Made by a program: the position numbers and the translations under genes
Origin: Cyanobacteria bacterium REEB67
Lineage (GTDB): Bacteria > Cyanobacteriota > Vampirovibrionia > Obscuribacterales > Obscuribacteraceae
NCBI GenBank assembly: GCA_018971775.1
Contig: JAGXAB010000009.1
Span: 54,388-118,387, forward strand
Direction of reading: 5' to 3'
Length of the DNA: 64,000 bases
Shown: positions 44,388-53,234 of the stretch, in pieces
How the letters are laid out: each line of letters starts with the position of its first letter
How positions within the stretch are numbered: position 1 is the first letter of the stretch
Notes under the pieces: model-generated
Told to the model about the DNA's origin: nothing
The model's database searches: none
The model's input: the letters and a program-made list of their open reading frames with translations, nothing else

Positions 44388-45197
44388 CTACTTAATCAAA
44401 CGCATCTTGACGATCGCAAATGCCACCATATCCGGCACCAGCTTACGAAGAGCGAGCATGCTGGCCGAATTGACCGGATAGCGCAATCTTCTCGAAGAGT
44501 CGCAGGCAGCGCGATAAATTGTCCTGGCGACGAGTTCCGGACCGGGAGCTGTAGCGCCGGACTCCTGCATATTAGGCAAAGTACGGCCGACAAAAGAATC
44601 ATAAGCATGCAGGCCGGCCTTGCTGGTCAGGTCCTGCGAACGCTGATAAAAATCGGTTTTGATCGGACCGGGTTCGATCAATTTTACTTTGATGCCGAAT
44701 TCGGCAAGCTCGTACTGAAGAGATTCGCTGAAGCCTTCAACGGCAAATTTGGTGGCATGATAAACGCTATAGAGCGGGAACGTGACCTGTCCGCCGATCG
44801 ACGACAAATTGATGATTGTACCGCCGCCGTGTGCGCGCATACCGGGCAAAACTGCCCTGGTGACGTTCATTAAGCCAAAAACATTGGTGGCAAACTGACG
44901 CTCGACCTGTCCTTCATTGCTTGCCTCGAATGCACCGACCATACCATAGCCGGCATTATTCACCAGTACATCAATCGGTCCGAACCAATCAAGGGCAAGG
45001 CTAACAGCATCTTCGATCGAACGACTGTCGGTAACATCAAGACTTGCCTTGAGGACATTTTCCATATTTTCGAAAAGTGGACTTTTATCGGGGTGCCGCA
45101 TCGTCGCCACCACTCGCCAACCGGCATCCTGGAAAACTTTGACGGAAGCGGCTCCAATACCGGACGATGATCCGGTGATTAGAACTGTTTTGCTCAT
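44388..45197 (-). CDS. Short-chain dehydrogenase/reductase
   Basis: 269 residues, classical SDR length. Nucleotide-binding TGSSSGIG (8-15), NNAG (80-83), catalytic Ser in INLSSIGG (132-133), Tyr146 and Lys150 in YHATK. An Arg at position 35 after the second strand suggests NADP(H). Closest in layout to the subgroup that acts on retinol-, steroid- or lipid-like substrates (KLIEPGPIKTDF). Substrate unknown. Divergent from the queuosine-salvage gene. Confidence 0.92.
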   Translation of the reverse strand: MSKTVLITGSSSGIGAASVKVFQDAGWRVVATMRHPDKSPLFENMENVLKASLDVTDSRSIEDAVSLALDWFGPIDVLVNNAGYGMVGAFEASNEGQVERQFATNVFGLMNVTRAVLPGMRAHGGGTIINLSSIGGQVTFPLYSVYHATKFAVEGFSESLQYELAEFGIKVKLIEPGPIKTDFYQRSQDLTSKAGLHAYDSFVGRTLPNMQESGATAPGPELVARTIYRAACDSSRRLRYPVNSASMLALRKLVPDMVAFAIVKMRLIK

Positions 45198-45304
45198 TGT
45201 TTCTGCCCTCCGCTGAGGATTTGAGTTAAACTTGATCTGTCAGGTACATGCCCCCAAACGGGTATTTAATCATGACATAACCTTTTAGGAGAAGATACCA
45301 AACC

Positions 45305-46372
45305 ATGGATGCGGCTCCAGGAAAGGAAATTACTTTGCCCCGGAGCGACGACAGCGTTCATCCGATCACCGGTCCGGCTCAAGACGTGGCAAACGAGTCG
45401 GAACGTGTGCGCATTGCCCCCCGCGCCATCGTCTATATGGCCGCAGAAATAGCCGCTGACACGGAAGAGTCAGGTGCCGATTGGCTGCAAGCAGCACCGC
45501 CCACCGTCAAGACTTATCTAAGCAGCTTGAGCCGTTCGGAAAGAATAGCCTTCTTCACGATTTTTCATAGCGCCGGTTTTTCCTACTGGGGCGAGCCGCG
45601 CTGGCAGGTCGAGCAGGATGGTACCAGATATGATGGCGCCATGGCCTGGTTGATCTGCCTGAGCAAAGATAAGGCCTGGTTGAGCAGCAGTTTCCTCAAA
45701 AATTTGAGCGAAGAAAAATGGCAGTCGCTCGTCCAGGGGTGTGAGGGCGTCACGATACCGCTGTCGGCGCAACGGTTACTCTTGCTGCAGCAGCTCGCCC
45801 CGAAGTTAGACCAATTCAAAGCTTTGATCGAAAATAAAGCAACTATCACCAGTGCCAAAGATAGCGATACTGGTGCGGTTAATAGTGGCGCCAGCGGTGC
45901 CACCAGCGCCCTCGGTCTGGCCTTCCATATCGCCGCAAACTTGCCCGGCTTCAACGATTGTTCCCACTACCGCGGTCTCAAACTGCCATTTTTGAAAAGA
46001 GCCCAACTGCTTGCCAGTGACCTCAACGAAGTCTTTGCAGCGGAAAACAACCCCCTCGTCGATCTTGATCAGCTGACAGCCTTTGCCGATTACAAAATCC
46101 CGCAATTGCTGCGCGAAAAGGAAATTCTTGTCTACGACGAAGAGCTTGCCAGGACAATCGATAACAAGGAAGAGATCGCACCAGGCAGCCAGGCCGAAAT
46201 TGAAATCCGCGCCAATACAATTATCGTTGTCGAAAAACTGCGCCTCGAATTATTGCGCGCGCGCCTTGAATACGACGCGCGCACAATCGACGCCAAACTC
46301 TGGCGTGCCGCCCAGAAACTGGACAAAGCCATGGCCAAGCCCTATCACCGGTGCCGGACAATCAACTACTAA
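45305..46372 (+). CDS. Queuosine 5'-phosphate N-glycosylase (Qng1/DUF2419) family
   Basis: 355 residues. Qng1 proteins release queuine from queuosine 5'-monophosphate so the base can be reused for tRNA. Family features seen are FHSAGFSYWGEPRWQV (87-102), DGAMAWLICL (110-119) and the core LPFLKRAQLLASDLNEVF (227-244). TAFADYKIPQLL (258-269) has the conserved Asp262, and EIEIRANTI (298-306) and the C-terminal PYHRCRTINY follow. An N-terminal 40-residue extension and a Ser/Gly/Ala insertion (about 182-205) are not typical. AGGAG lies about 13 bases before the start. No tgt or transporter gene is nearby. The family is mostly eukaryotic but known in some bacteria. Confidence 0.88.
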   Translation: MDAAPGKEITLPRSDDSVHPITGPAQDVANESERVRIAPRAIVYMAAEIAADTEESGADWLQAAPPTVKTYLSSLSRSERIAFFTIFHSAGFSYWGEPRWQVEQDGTRYDGAMAWLICLSKDKAWLSSSFLKNLSEEKWQSLVQGCEGVTIPLSAQRLLLLQQLAPKLDQFKALIENKATITSAKDSDTGAVNSGASGATSALGLAFHIAANLPGFNDCSHYRGLKLPFLKRAQLLASDLNEVFAAENNPLVDLDQLTAFADYKIPQLLREKEILVYDEELARTIDNKEEIAPGSQAEIEIRANTIIVVEKLRLELLRARLEYDARTIDAKLWRAAQKLDKAMAKPYHRCRTINY

Positions 46373-46381
46373 GCCGAAATA

Positions 46382-48088
46382 CTAAGACGGTTTGCCCCAG
46401 TACCAACCCTGGCCGAATGGTACGCCCATCTCCACGAGCAATTCGAGCTCTTCGCGACATTCGATGCCTTCGGCAACGAGCTCGGCACCGAGAGAATTGA
46501 CGACCTTAACCAGACGGCGGAGTAAACGAGTCTTGGATGGTTCAGCTGAAATACCGGAAACATATTTACGGTCGATCTTGACGATGTCCGGCTCAAGAAT
46601 AATCAAGCTTTCGAGTGAACTGCGTCCGAAGCCGACGTCGTCGATAGAGACCATCAAGCCGCGCTCCTTGAGAGCATTGACATGATCGCGCAGATAAGCG
46701 GGATCGCCGATAAATTGTTGTTCGCTGATCTCGACGCAATACTGGCCTTTTTCGCGATTGGCCGGGAAAAGAGTCATCAGTCGATCTATAGGCGTATCCA
46801 TGATCGTCGAAGGGAAAAGATTGACGTGAAAGCGAGCCGCCTGATTGAATTTAGGATCACTGCAGGCATTCAGGCAGGTTTTGAGACAGCGCAGATCGAC
46901 TATCGTCAACAAATTATGCTCGACCGAGACGCGGAATAAATCGTCAGGCATCTCAAAGGCACCGGCCGGGCCGCGACTGAGGATTTCATAACCGACGACC
47001 TTTTCATCGGCAAGATGGAAAATCGGCATGGAAACAGCGCGGAAGCAATCACCTCGGCGCAATTTCTCGGTCAACTCCTCCAGCGCTTCTTTATCGGGAG
47101 AACTGGCTTTGCTCTTGTGCTTTTCACCGGAGGAAACGCGGTTTTTGCCAGCCAGCTTACTCTCGCGCACGGCCAGGCGGGCCAGAGAAAGCACCTCTTC
47201 GATCGAACAAAATTCATAAGGAAGAGCCAGGACACCAAGGCTGGCCGTGACTCGCACAGTTTCGGAGGCCAGACGCAGGGGACTATCGCCTACAGAGAGG
47301 CGTATCTTTTCAGCCACGAGCATGCCTTCGGCAAAGCGGGTATCAGGCAAGAGAAGAAGAAATTCGTCGCCGCCGATGCGGGCAAGATGGTCGGTCGGGC
47401 GAACAGTGTCTTTGACTCTTTCGGTAATCTGGCGCAGGACGACGTCACCGACCGCATGTCCAAATTGATGATTAATCCGGTCGAAGTCGTCACAGTCGAG
47501 AAGCACGGCGACAAGATTCCATCCACCACGCTGAGCCCGCACATATTCCGCCTCAAGCGCTTTTTCCAGACCGGCGCGACTGAGGGCAAGCGTAGCGGCA
47601 TCGATATTGGCCATGGTATCGAGCTGTTCGTGAGCAGCGGCAAGCTTGGCCTGCGCCTCGTTCAACTCGGCTTCGAGCCTTTTCACCTGCATGGCATAAC
47701 GTATCGACTGCAAAAGCACTCGACCGTCCAATTCTTCTTTGACGAGAAAATCCCTGGCGCCCTGCTTGACCGCTTCAGTGGCCACATGCTTTTGCGCTTT
47801 GTCACCTAAAACCACCACCGGGATGCTGGCATCCTGCTCCTTTAACTGCAGGAAACTGGCCATGCCGCTATCACCGTTGCCGCCCGGCCTGGAGACATCG
47901 AGCAAGACTAAATCGACGCCGCCTTCGACGAGGCGAGCGAGACCGGCCGCTATATGTTCGGCAAATTCCATAGAGACCTGCGCTGACTCAGCGCCTGCCA
48001 TCTTATTGAGGACGTCTTTCAAGGCATAAGGACCGCCCTGGCTGTTGTCTTCGATTAGTAATACTTTGGTCTTCCTGGCTTCCATCAC
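46382..48088 (-). CDS. REC-GGDEF-EAL cyclic-di-GMP protein
   Basis: 568 residues. An N-terminal receiver domain (about 7-130) has phospho-acceptor Asp64 in LLDVSRP, followed by a coiled coil. The GGDEF domain has an intact GGDEF (239-243) and the inhibitory RxxD site (RPTD, 230-233) five residues before it, so it should make c-di-GMP under product control. The C-terminal EAL domain has its signature as EIL (368-370) but keeps the other metal and catalytic residues: HVNLF, VEISE, SIDDVG, VKID, VAEGIE and FGQG. It could hydrolyse c-di-GMP. Direction of net activity is likely set by phosphorylation. Stand-alone gene, convergent with the Qng1 gene. Confidence 0.92.
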   Translation of the reverse strand: MMEARKTKVLLIEDNSQGGPYALKDVLNKMAGAESAQVSMEFAEHIAAGLARLVEGGVDLVLLDVSRPGGNGDSGMASFLQLKEQDASIPVVVLGDKAQKHVATEAVKQGARDFLVKEELDGRVLLQSIRYAMQVKRLEAELNEAQAKLAAAHEQLDTMANIDAATLALSRAGLEKALEAEYVRAQRGGWNLVAVLLDCDDFDRINHQFGHAVGDVVLRQITERVKDTVRPTDHLARIGGDEFLLLLPDTRFAEGMLVAEKIRLSVGDSPLRLASETVRVTASLGVLALPYEFCSIEEVLSLARLAVRESKLAGKNRVSSGEKHKSKASSPDKEALEELTEKLRRGDCFRAVSMPIFHLADEKVVGYEILSRGPAGAFEMPDDLFRVSVEHNLLTIVDLRCLKTCLNACSDPKFNQAARFHVNLFPSTIMDTPIDRLMTLFPANREKGQYCVEISEQQFIGDPAYLRDHVNALKERGLMVSIDDVGFGRSSLESLIILEPDIVKIDRKYVSGISAEPSKTRLLRRLVKVVNSLGAELVAEGIECREELELLVEMGVPFGQGWYWGKPS

Positions 48089-48455
48089 TTCACCGAACTA
48101 GAGAATCCTGAAATCTTTTGCACATCCGAGCCTACTATTAAACCGCATATCCGGCCCGAGGTGCCTACTTACGTCCTGTCCCAAGCGATTTTTCTTTCAC
48201 TTCCTAATTAATTGTGCCCGCCTTCCGGCAAGATTAGCCATATCTTTTTTGAAGGCGGCAAAAGAGTGGATAAGGAGCTCGGCAAAAAGTCAAGTGCAAA
48301 TAAAGGCCCTCAGTTCCTTGAGTCTCTTGTACCATTGGGAGGCTCGCGTTCAGACGCCGTGGCTGGTGCCATTCGGGTCTTGCAGAACCTTCTGTTTCTG
48401 TGTTCCCGGTCGCGATCAAGATGAACCTCTATTTTAAGATCAGACTGGAAACTCC
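48089..48455. other. Divergent intergenic region
   Basis: About 370 bp between the c-di-GMP gene and the YbhN-like gene. It contains an 8-bp stem, CCGCCTTC (48218-48225) with GAAGGCGG (48251-48258), around a 25-base loop. Short open frames on both strands are not protein-like. Promoters for both genes must lie here; none is obvious by eye. Confidence 0.4.
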
Positions 48456-49496
48456 ATGCCCGAAAACACTCCTGAAAACGTAGAGCCACCCAAACCCGCC
48501 GCCGGCAACAATCTGGCCAAGCAAATCGGGGCCGGCCTTTTTGCCGTCCTGTTGCTCTGGCTGACCTTCAAAGACAGCAACTGGAAGGAAATCTGGCGTT
48601 ATCTGCAAACGGTGCAGCCGCTACCGGTGGCCCTGCTATTCGTCTCCGGTCTGACCAGCCATTTCCTGCGCGCCTACCGCTGGGTTTTCCTTCTTCAGCC
48701 CCTGAGCGAAAAAAAGATTGGCCTTTTCAATTCCTTTTTCGCCGTCATTATCGGTTATGCAGTCAACGTAGCCATCCCGCGGGGCGGGGAAGTGGCCAGG
48801 CTCGTTTCCATCTGCCGCAGCGAAAATCTGCCCTGGGCCGGCGTCCTCTCCACCATGCTCATAGACCGCATGCTCGATCTCGGTTTGCTGGTCTTTTTGC
48901 TCGGATCCTGCCTGCTCGTCCTGCCTAAAGACCTGCTCGCCTCAATGCCCTGGCTCATACCCGGTGGGACATCACTTTTGATTGGCACCGTTATCGGACT
49001 GATCGTCCTGCCGAGCGTCGGCACGATTTTGCAAAAACTACTACAAATGCCATTTTTAAAGACCCGTCTGCCGCAGCCCCTGCTCGAGAAACTGGTGGCT
49101 CTCGCCGCTCAGTTCGACACCGGCACACAGGCCCTGAAAAATCCGGTCAAATACCCTCTGATCGCCGGACTGAGCTTCCTGATCTGGTTTTGCTACTGGC
49201 TCAACTTTTATTTGATGGTCTTCGCCTTCAATTTGCAAGATAAAATCGATCCCCTCAAGTGCCTGATAATTTTTACGATTGGTTCGGTCGGTGTCTTGAT
49301 ACCGACCCCTGGCTCGGTCGGAGGCTTCCACTTCCTGGTCAGCAAAGGTATGACGATGACGGCCAATGTGCCGCCGGATCAGGCCCTCGCCTTCGTTACC
49401 GTTCTGCATTTTCTCGCTTTCATTCTGGTGCCCTGTATTCCGGCTCTGATACTGGTTTTGTTCGCCGGCAAAGCAAAAAAAACTACGACCAACTGA
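48456..49496 (+). CDS. YbhN/UPF0104-type flippase-like membrane protein
   Basis: 346 residues with about eight membrane helices, of the lysylphosphatidylglycerol synthase transmembrane-domain superfamily (without the synthase domain). Typical stretches are FLRAYRWVFLLQPL, NVAIPRGGEVARLVSICRSE and TPGSVGGFHFLVSKGMT. Such proteins are thought to move or handle lipid intermediates, but function is not settled. The next gene, a methyltransferase, starts 16 bp downstream, so the two probably act together. Confidence 0.88.
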   Translation: MPENTPENVEPPKPAAGNNLAKQIGAGLFAVLLLWLTFKDSNWKEIWRYLQTVQPLPVALLFVSGLTSHFLRAYRWVFLLQPLSEKKIGLFNSFFAVIIGYAVNVAIPRGGEVARLVSICRSENLPWAGVLSTMLIDRMLDLGLLVFLLGSCLLVLPKDLLASMPWLIPGGTSLLIGTVIGLIVLPSVGTILQKLLQMPFLKTRLPQPLLEKLVALAAQFDTGTQALKNPVKYPLIAGLSFLIWFCYWLNFYLMVFAFNLQDKIDPLKCLIIFTIGSVGVLIPTPGSVGGFHFLVSKGMTMTANVPPDQALAFVTVLHFLAFILVPCIPALILVLFAGKAKKTTTN

Positions 49497-49512
49497 TATA
49501 GGTCTTAAAAAA

Positions 49513-50349
49513 ATGGCATTCAAAACACCTCTGCAATTTGTGGCTTCACTGACTGCAGACTTTGCAGAAGGAGCCGCCGGCTTGCGCCATAACAGCGCCA
49601 GACACACGACCAACTGGCTGGATATTGGTTGCGGCGACGGCCTCGTAGCCGCGGCGCTGGCAACATACGGCTGCCAGGTAACCGCTATTGACGGTAGTGA
49701 AAAGAGCATAGCCGAGGCCAGAGCTAACGGTGTAAACGCCACCTTGATCAAGATGCAGGATTTCGAACACGAACCATTCGACATCATCTTGATCAGCCGC
49801 GCCCTCCATCACATGCCACCACTGGCGGAGACCCTACAAAAGGTGCAAAAGTTGCTCAAGCCGGAGGGCACACTGATAATCGAAGATTTTGCCCGCGAAG
49901 TCGTCGACGAAAGGGCCGCATCATGGCTATTTCAAAGGGCTGAGCACTATATTTCAGCAGAAGCGAAACAAAATCCGTCCGCACAGGCCCAGGATGAACA
50001 CAGCCACAAAGATCCGGACTGCAAAGCTGGACGCGACAGACATGCCTGGTTGAGAGAGCGGCCCGCCTCGGACCACGACGCAAAAAGATTGTGGCACGAG
50101 CACTTTGTCAGCGACCACCACCTCGCCACCGGCAGCGAAATGCAATTTGCCCTGGAGTCATTTTTCCAGGTGAAATCATTCAGCAAAATGCCCTCACTCT
50201 TTCGTCATATCTGCGATTTTTTGCCGGCCACCGCAGATGGTGCCGACACCGCCGCTCAAATCTGGGCGGAAGAAATGGCTTTGATCGAAAGAGAATCGAT
50301 ACCGGCTGTAGGTTTCCGCGTGGTACTGGCCGCTAGATCTGGTCTCTAA
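49513..50349 (+). CDS. Class I SAM-dependent methyltransferase
   Basis: 278 residues. Motif I WLDIGCGDGLVAAAL (about 36-50), acidic end of strand 2 in VTAIDGS, then FDIILISRALHHMP and LLKPEGTLIIEDF, all typical of class I small-molecule methyltransferases of the UbiE/type 11 group. A hydrophilic insertion (about 145-185, with DEHSHKDPDC) separates the core from the C-terminal part. Likely operon with the upstream YbhN-like membrane protein, hinting at a lipid or quinone-like substrate; this is inference. Confidence 0.88.
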   Translation: MAFKTPLQFVASLTADFAEGAAGLRHNSARHTTNWLDIGCGDGLVAAALATYGCQVTAIDGSEKSIAEARANGVNATLIKMQDFEHEPFDIILISRALHHMPPLAETLQKVQKLLKPEGTLIIEDFAREVVDERAASWLFQRAEHYISAEAKQNPSAQAQDEHSHKDPDCKAGRDRHAWLRERPASDHDAKRLWHEHFVSDHHLATGSEMQFALESFFQVKSFSKMPSLFRHICDFLPATADGADTAAQIWAEEMALIERESIPAVGFRVVLAARSGL

Positions 50350-50432
50350 TCGCGAATGATCGCCGGTTGTCTGATCACATTTGCATAATGCGAAGATTCA
50401 CTCGCAGTCACATCTTCAGCGGGCATCCAGCC

Positions 50433-50792
50433 TCAATCGAATGGATCTTTTTGCGTCATCTTTTGTTCGTAATACGCTTGATCTTTTTCGCTCAGTGTCA
50501 GGCGCTTGAATCCAGGCCAGTTCGGAATCTCTTTGAGCGCTTGTTCCCAGACTCGACGACTATACTCTGGATTTATTGGATGATCGGCGGATGTCAGCCC
50601 TCTATGGAATAAAGACCGAGCCGTCCAGAGGGACTGCAATACATCTAGGCCATCAGGGGTTATGCCAGATGGAAGCTCATCGTCCCAGAAGAAATAGGCA
50701 CTGAGCGTATTAAATTTGGACGCGAGTGACGGATCTAAAACCAGATTTTAATCGCCCTGGTCCTTTGCTGTTGCTTTTACTTCGTCCGACAT
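50433..50792 (-). pseudogene. Probable broken small gene with an in-frame TAA
   Basis: Reading the minus strand from ATG 50792 gives MSDEVKATAKDQGD, then TAA (50748-50750), then 104 further codons in the same frame to a TGA at 50433. The downstream part looks like real protein (SAYFFWDDELPSGITPDGL; RRVWEQALKEIPNWPGFKRL). Between the TAA and the end the only standard start is a TTG at 50639, in the middle of what appears to be one domain. The simplest reading is a nonsense mutation in a gene of about 118 codons; an unusual start codon just after the TAA is the alternative. It follows mutM on the same strand (gap about 90 bp). Family not recognised. Confidence 0.5.
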
Positions 50793-50882
50793 CAGCACCG
50801 CCCCAGAAGCTCAACTGCGCCTGATATTCCCTTCCCGGCCAGATAATTATCAATTCCAAACCTTGTAGTCCCATAGCGGCAA

Positions 50883-51797
50883 CTAGTTGTTTTTTTTGCT
50901 CTTCTTGCTCAGAGGCACTTTCACACCTCTGGGCTTGGGCTGGCAATGCGGACAAAAATGCGATGAGCGACCGGCGATGCGAAGGCGCTCGATAAGCTCG
51001 CCGCAGGTGCGACAGGGCTGCCCCTGCCGACCATAGACATAGGCTTCGTGCTGATATTTACCATTGACGCCGTCACTGTCGCTGTAGTCACGAAGGGTCG
51101 AGCCACCCGATGCGATCGAGCGCTCGAGCACAGTTTTGACATTGTCGGAAAGACGCTCCAGCACCGCCAATTTCACATCTCTGGCCGGGGTAAGTGGATG
51201 CACGCCTGCCAAAAATAGAGACTCGTCGGCATAAATATTGCCAATGCCGGCGATCAATCTTTGATCGAGCAGAGCAGTTTTGATCGGCTGCGACTTGTTG
51301 GCAAAAAGTTTTTGCAGGTGCTTGCCGTCCATATCCTCGAGCGGCTCTACACCCAGCTCAGCAAGGGTGGGAATCACTTTTTCAAAACTGGCGCCTTTCG
51401 GTTTATACCAGAGTCGCCCGAAGACGCGCATATCTTCGAAGTGCAATTCCCGGCCGCTTTCGAGATAAAAAATGACACGCAAGAACTTCGGCTCGCGAGA
51501 AGATCCAGACTCAGACTCAGAGTCAGATCCAGATCGGGCTCCGGCACGCACAATCAGACGCCCCGACATACGCAGATGACAGGCCAGTCCCGCCCCCTTG
51601 TCGAGCTCGATCAAGAGATACTTGCCGCGCCTCAAGACGTGGCCAAATTTATGGCCTTTGACCAGGCGGACAAAATCATCGACATCGGGATAAGCAATCG
51701 AAGCTTGCCGCAAAACTTCGGCTGAGCGGATCGCATCGCCTTTCAGGGCTTTATCCAGACCGCGCTTTACGGTTTCGACTTCAGGTAATTCCGGCAA
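50883..51797 (-). CDS. mutM: Formamidopyrimidine-DNA glycosylase (MutM/Fpg)
   Basis: 304 residues. It removes 8-oxoguanine and ring-opened purines and cuts the abasic site. N-terminal PELPEVET with catalytic Pro2 and Glu3; Lys59 in RRGKYLL; the HLRMSGRL strand; helix-two-turn-helix IAGIGNIYADESLF. The C-terminal zinc finger is CRTC...CPHC with the conserved Arg in GRSSHFC. It is about 30 residues longer than usual. An acidic/serine insertion (about 86-103, GSDSESESGSS) lies in a loop after HLRMSGRLIV, and a basic tail follows the zinc finger. Both lie outside the catalytic core. Confidence 0.95.
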   Translation of the reverse strand: MPELPEVETVKRGLDKALKGDAIRSAEVLRQASIAYPDVDDFVRLVKGHKFGHVLRRGKYLLIELDKGAGLACHLRMSGRLIVRAGARSGSDSESESGSSREPKFLRVIFYLESGRELHFEDMRVFGRLWYKPKGASFEKVIPTLAELGVEPLEDMDGKHLQKLFANKSQPIKTALLDQRLIAGIGNIYADESLFLAGVHPLTPARDVKLAVLERLSDNVKTVLERSIASGGSTLRDYSDSDGVNGKYQHEAYVYGRQGQPCRTCGELIERLRIAGRSSHFCPHCQPKPRGVKVPLSKKSKKNN

Positions 51798-51829
51798 GAA
51801 AGACTCCTCGAAATTTCAAAAAATTCTCT

Positions 51830-52900
51830 CTAGGAAAAATAAAATGCCGCCGCCAGAATGCCGTAGACAGCCAGAAGCTGAGCCCCTTCCAGCCAGTTGC
51901 ATTCGCCGTCGGTGGCAACAAAGGCAAGAATAATCACCGACACGATAATCGCCAGAAGCTCGACGAGCGAGAAACAAAGATCCATCGGATGTCCGATCGC
52001 CGCGCCGATGAACACCATCAGCGGTGCCACCAGTAAAGCGATTTGCGAGCCCGAACCGAGGGCGATATTGATCGCCAGATCCATTTTATTTTTACGAGCC
52101 ATGAGCAGAGCCGTCGAATGCTCAGCGGCATTGCCTACGATGGCGACAAGAACGACGCCGATGAAAATATGACTGACACCGAGCGATGTGGCAGTTTCTT
52201 CGACGGCGTGCACGAGATATTCGCTCAGTACGGCGACGCCGACCGTACAGGCAAGCAGGACAATGACCGCCGTACGAATGCTCCAATCAGGCACGCCCAG
52301 GTCCTCTTCGACTTCGCTGTCAGCTTGTATGTAGAGTTGCTTATGTGTTTTGAGAGTAAAAACCAGACTCAATATATAGGTGATAAACAAAATGACGGCA
52401 ATGACCATGGCCAGGCTGTTGGCATTGACGTTAGCTTTGGCACCGAGAGAGAAATGGAAGACGGCGGGCACGGTCAAACTGATGGCGGCCAGGGCAAGCA
52501 AAGTAGCGGAAGTAGATGCGGCGGTACGGTTGAAATACTGGGTCTGGTACTTACAACCTCCGACAACCATGGCGCCGCCGAGTACGAGCAAAACGTTGCC
52601 GATGATCGATCCGGTCAATGATGCTTCGACTACATCGATCAGGTTATGACGCAAAGCGGCGATGGCAATAATTAGCTCGCAGGCATTGCCGAAAGTAGCA
52701 TTGAGCAATGCTCCGGCCCCAGCGCCGACGCGGTCTCCGAGGATTTCGGTAGATTTGCCCATCAGCCCCGCTAGAGGCACGATACCCAGACAAGCGGTGA
52801 AAAATATGATCGCCGGCGACCAGCCTAAATAGGATCCCAGTATCGGCAGCGGCACGAAGACAAGGAAAATATTGAGGATGTTCTCAAAGGACAGTTTCAT
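51830..52900 (-). CDS. cax: Calcium/proton antiporter (CAX family)
   Basis: 356 residues with about eleven membrane helices. The two alpha-repeat signatures are present: GNACELIIAIAALR (71-84) and GNAAEHSTALLMARKNKMD followed by LGSGSQIALLVAP. The conserved Glu in each binds the cation. An acidic loop (DSEVEEDLG) lies between the halves. Expels Ca2+ (or Mn2+) in exchange for protons across the inner membrane. Lies 32 bp upstream of mutM on the same strand, so they could be co-transcribed. Confidence 0.93.
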   Translation of the reverse strand: MKLSFENILNIFLVFVPLPILGSYLGWSPAIIFFTACLGIVPLAGLMGKSTEILGDRVGAGAGALLNATFGNACELIIAIAALRHNLIDVVEASLTGSIIGNVLLVLGGAMVVGGCKYQTQYFNRTAASTSATLLALAAISLTVPAVFHFSLGAKANVNANSLAMVIAVILFITYILSLVFTLKTHKQLYIQADSEVEEDLGVPDWSIRTAVIVLLACTVGVAVLSEYLVHAVEETATSLGVSHIFIGVVLVAIVGNAAEHSTALLMARKNKMDLAINIALGSGSQIALLVAPLMVFIGAAIGHPMDLCFSLVELLAIIVSVIILAFVATDGECNWLEGAQLLAVYGILAAAFYFS

Positions 52901-53234
52901 GCAGCCGGCATTACCTAAAACTCAGAATGAACACGGTACCACAAGTAATACCGTTCTCATACTCGAGCACAAGAAGGCGATTCTCTCCAGTTTTTTTCAA
53001 AAAAGCGCGTATAAATCCATACAAAAAAGATTCCCATACGAAACCTTAAGCAAACCATCAGATTGTTAAGGGACTGAGAAAAATTTAAATGCTCAGGTGA
53101 GATCCTTACCAGAATATCGTCCGCATATCGGCGGTAACATATTGCAACGACAAATTCTGTCGTCGGCCGAAATGTTTCACAAAAATCTGTTATGGGCGAA
53201 TTCGGCCTAGCCTGGGCACGTAGGAGGTTATCTG
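52901..53234. other. Divergent intergenic region before gdhA
   Basis: About 330 bp, AT-rich in its first half. A 6-bp inverted repeat ACGACA-AATTC-TGTCGT (53147-53163) lies about 70 bp before the gdhA start and could be an operator. An AGGAGGT ribosome-binding site precedes gdhA. No other element seen. Confidence 0.45.

Noticed and set aside
47015..47809. 264-codon plus-strand frame opposite the GGDEF-EAL gene
   Set aside because: Lies wholly antisense to conserved GGDEF and receiver domain sequence.
48212..48424. 70-codon frame upstream of the YbhN-like gene
   Set aside because: No ribosome-binding site and a Ser/Arg-rich, non-protein-like end; overlapping frames on the other strand are equally poor.
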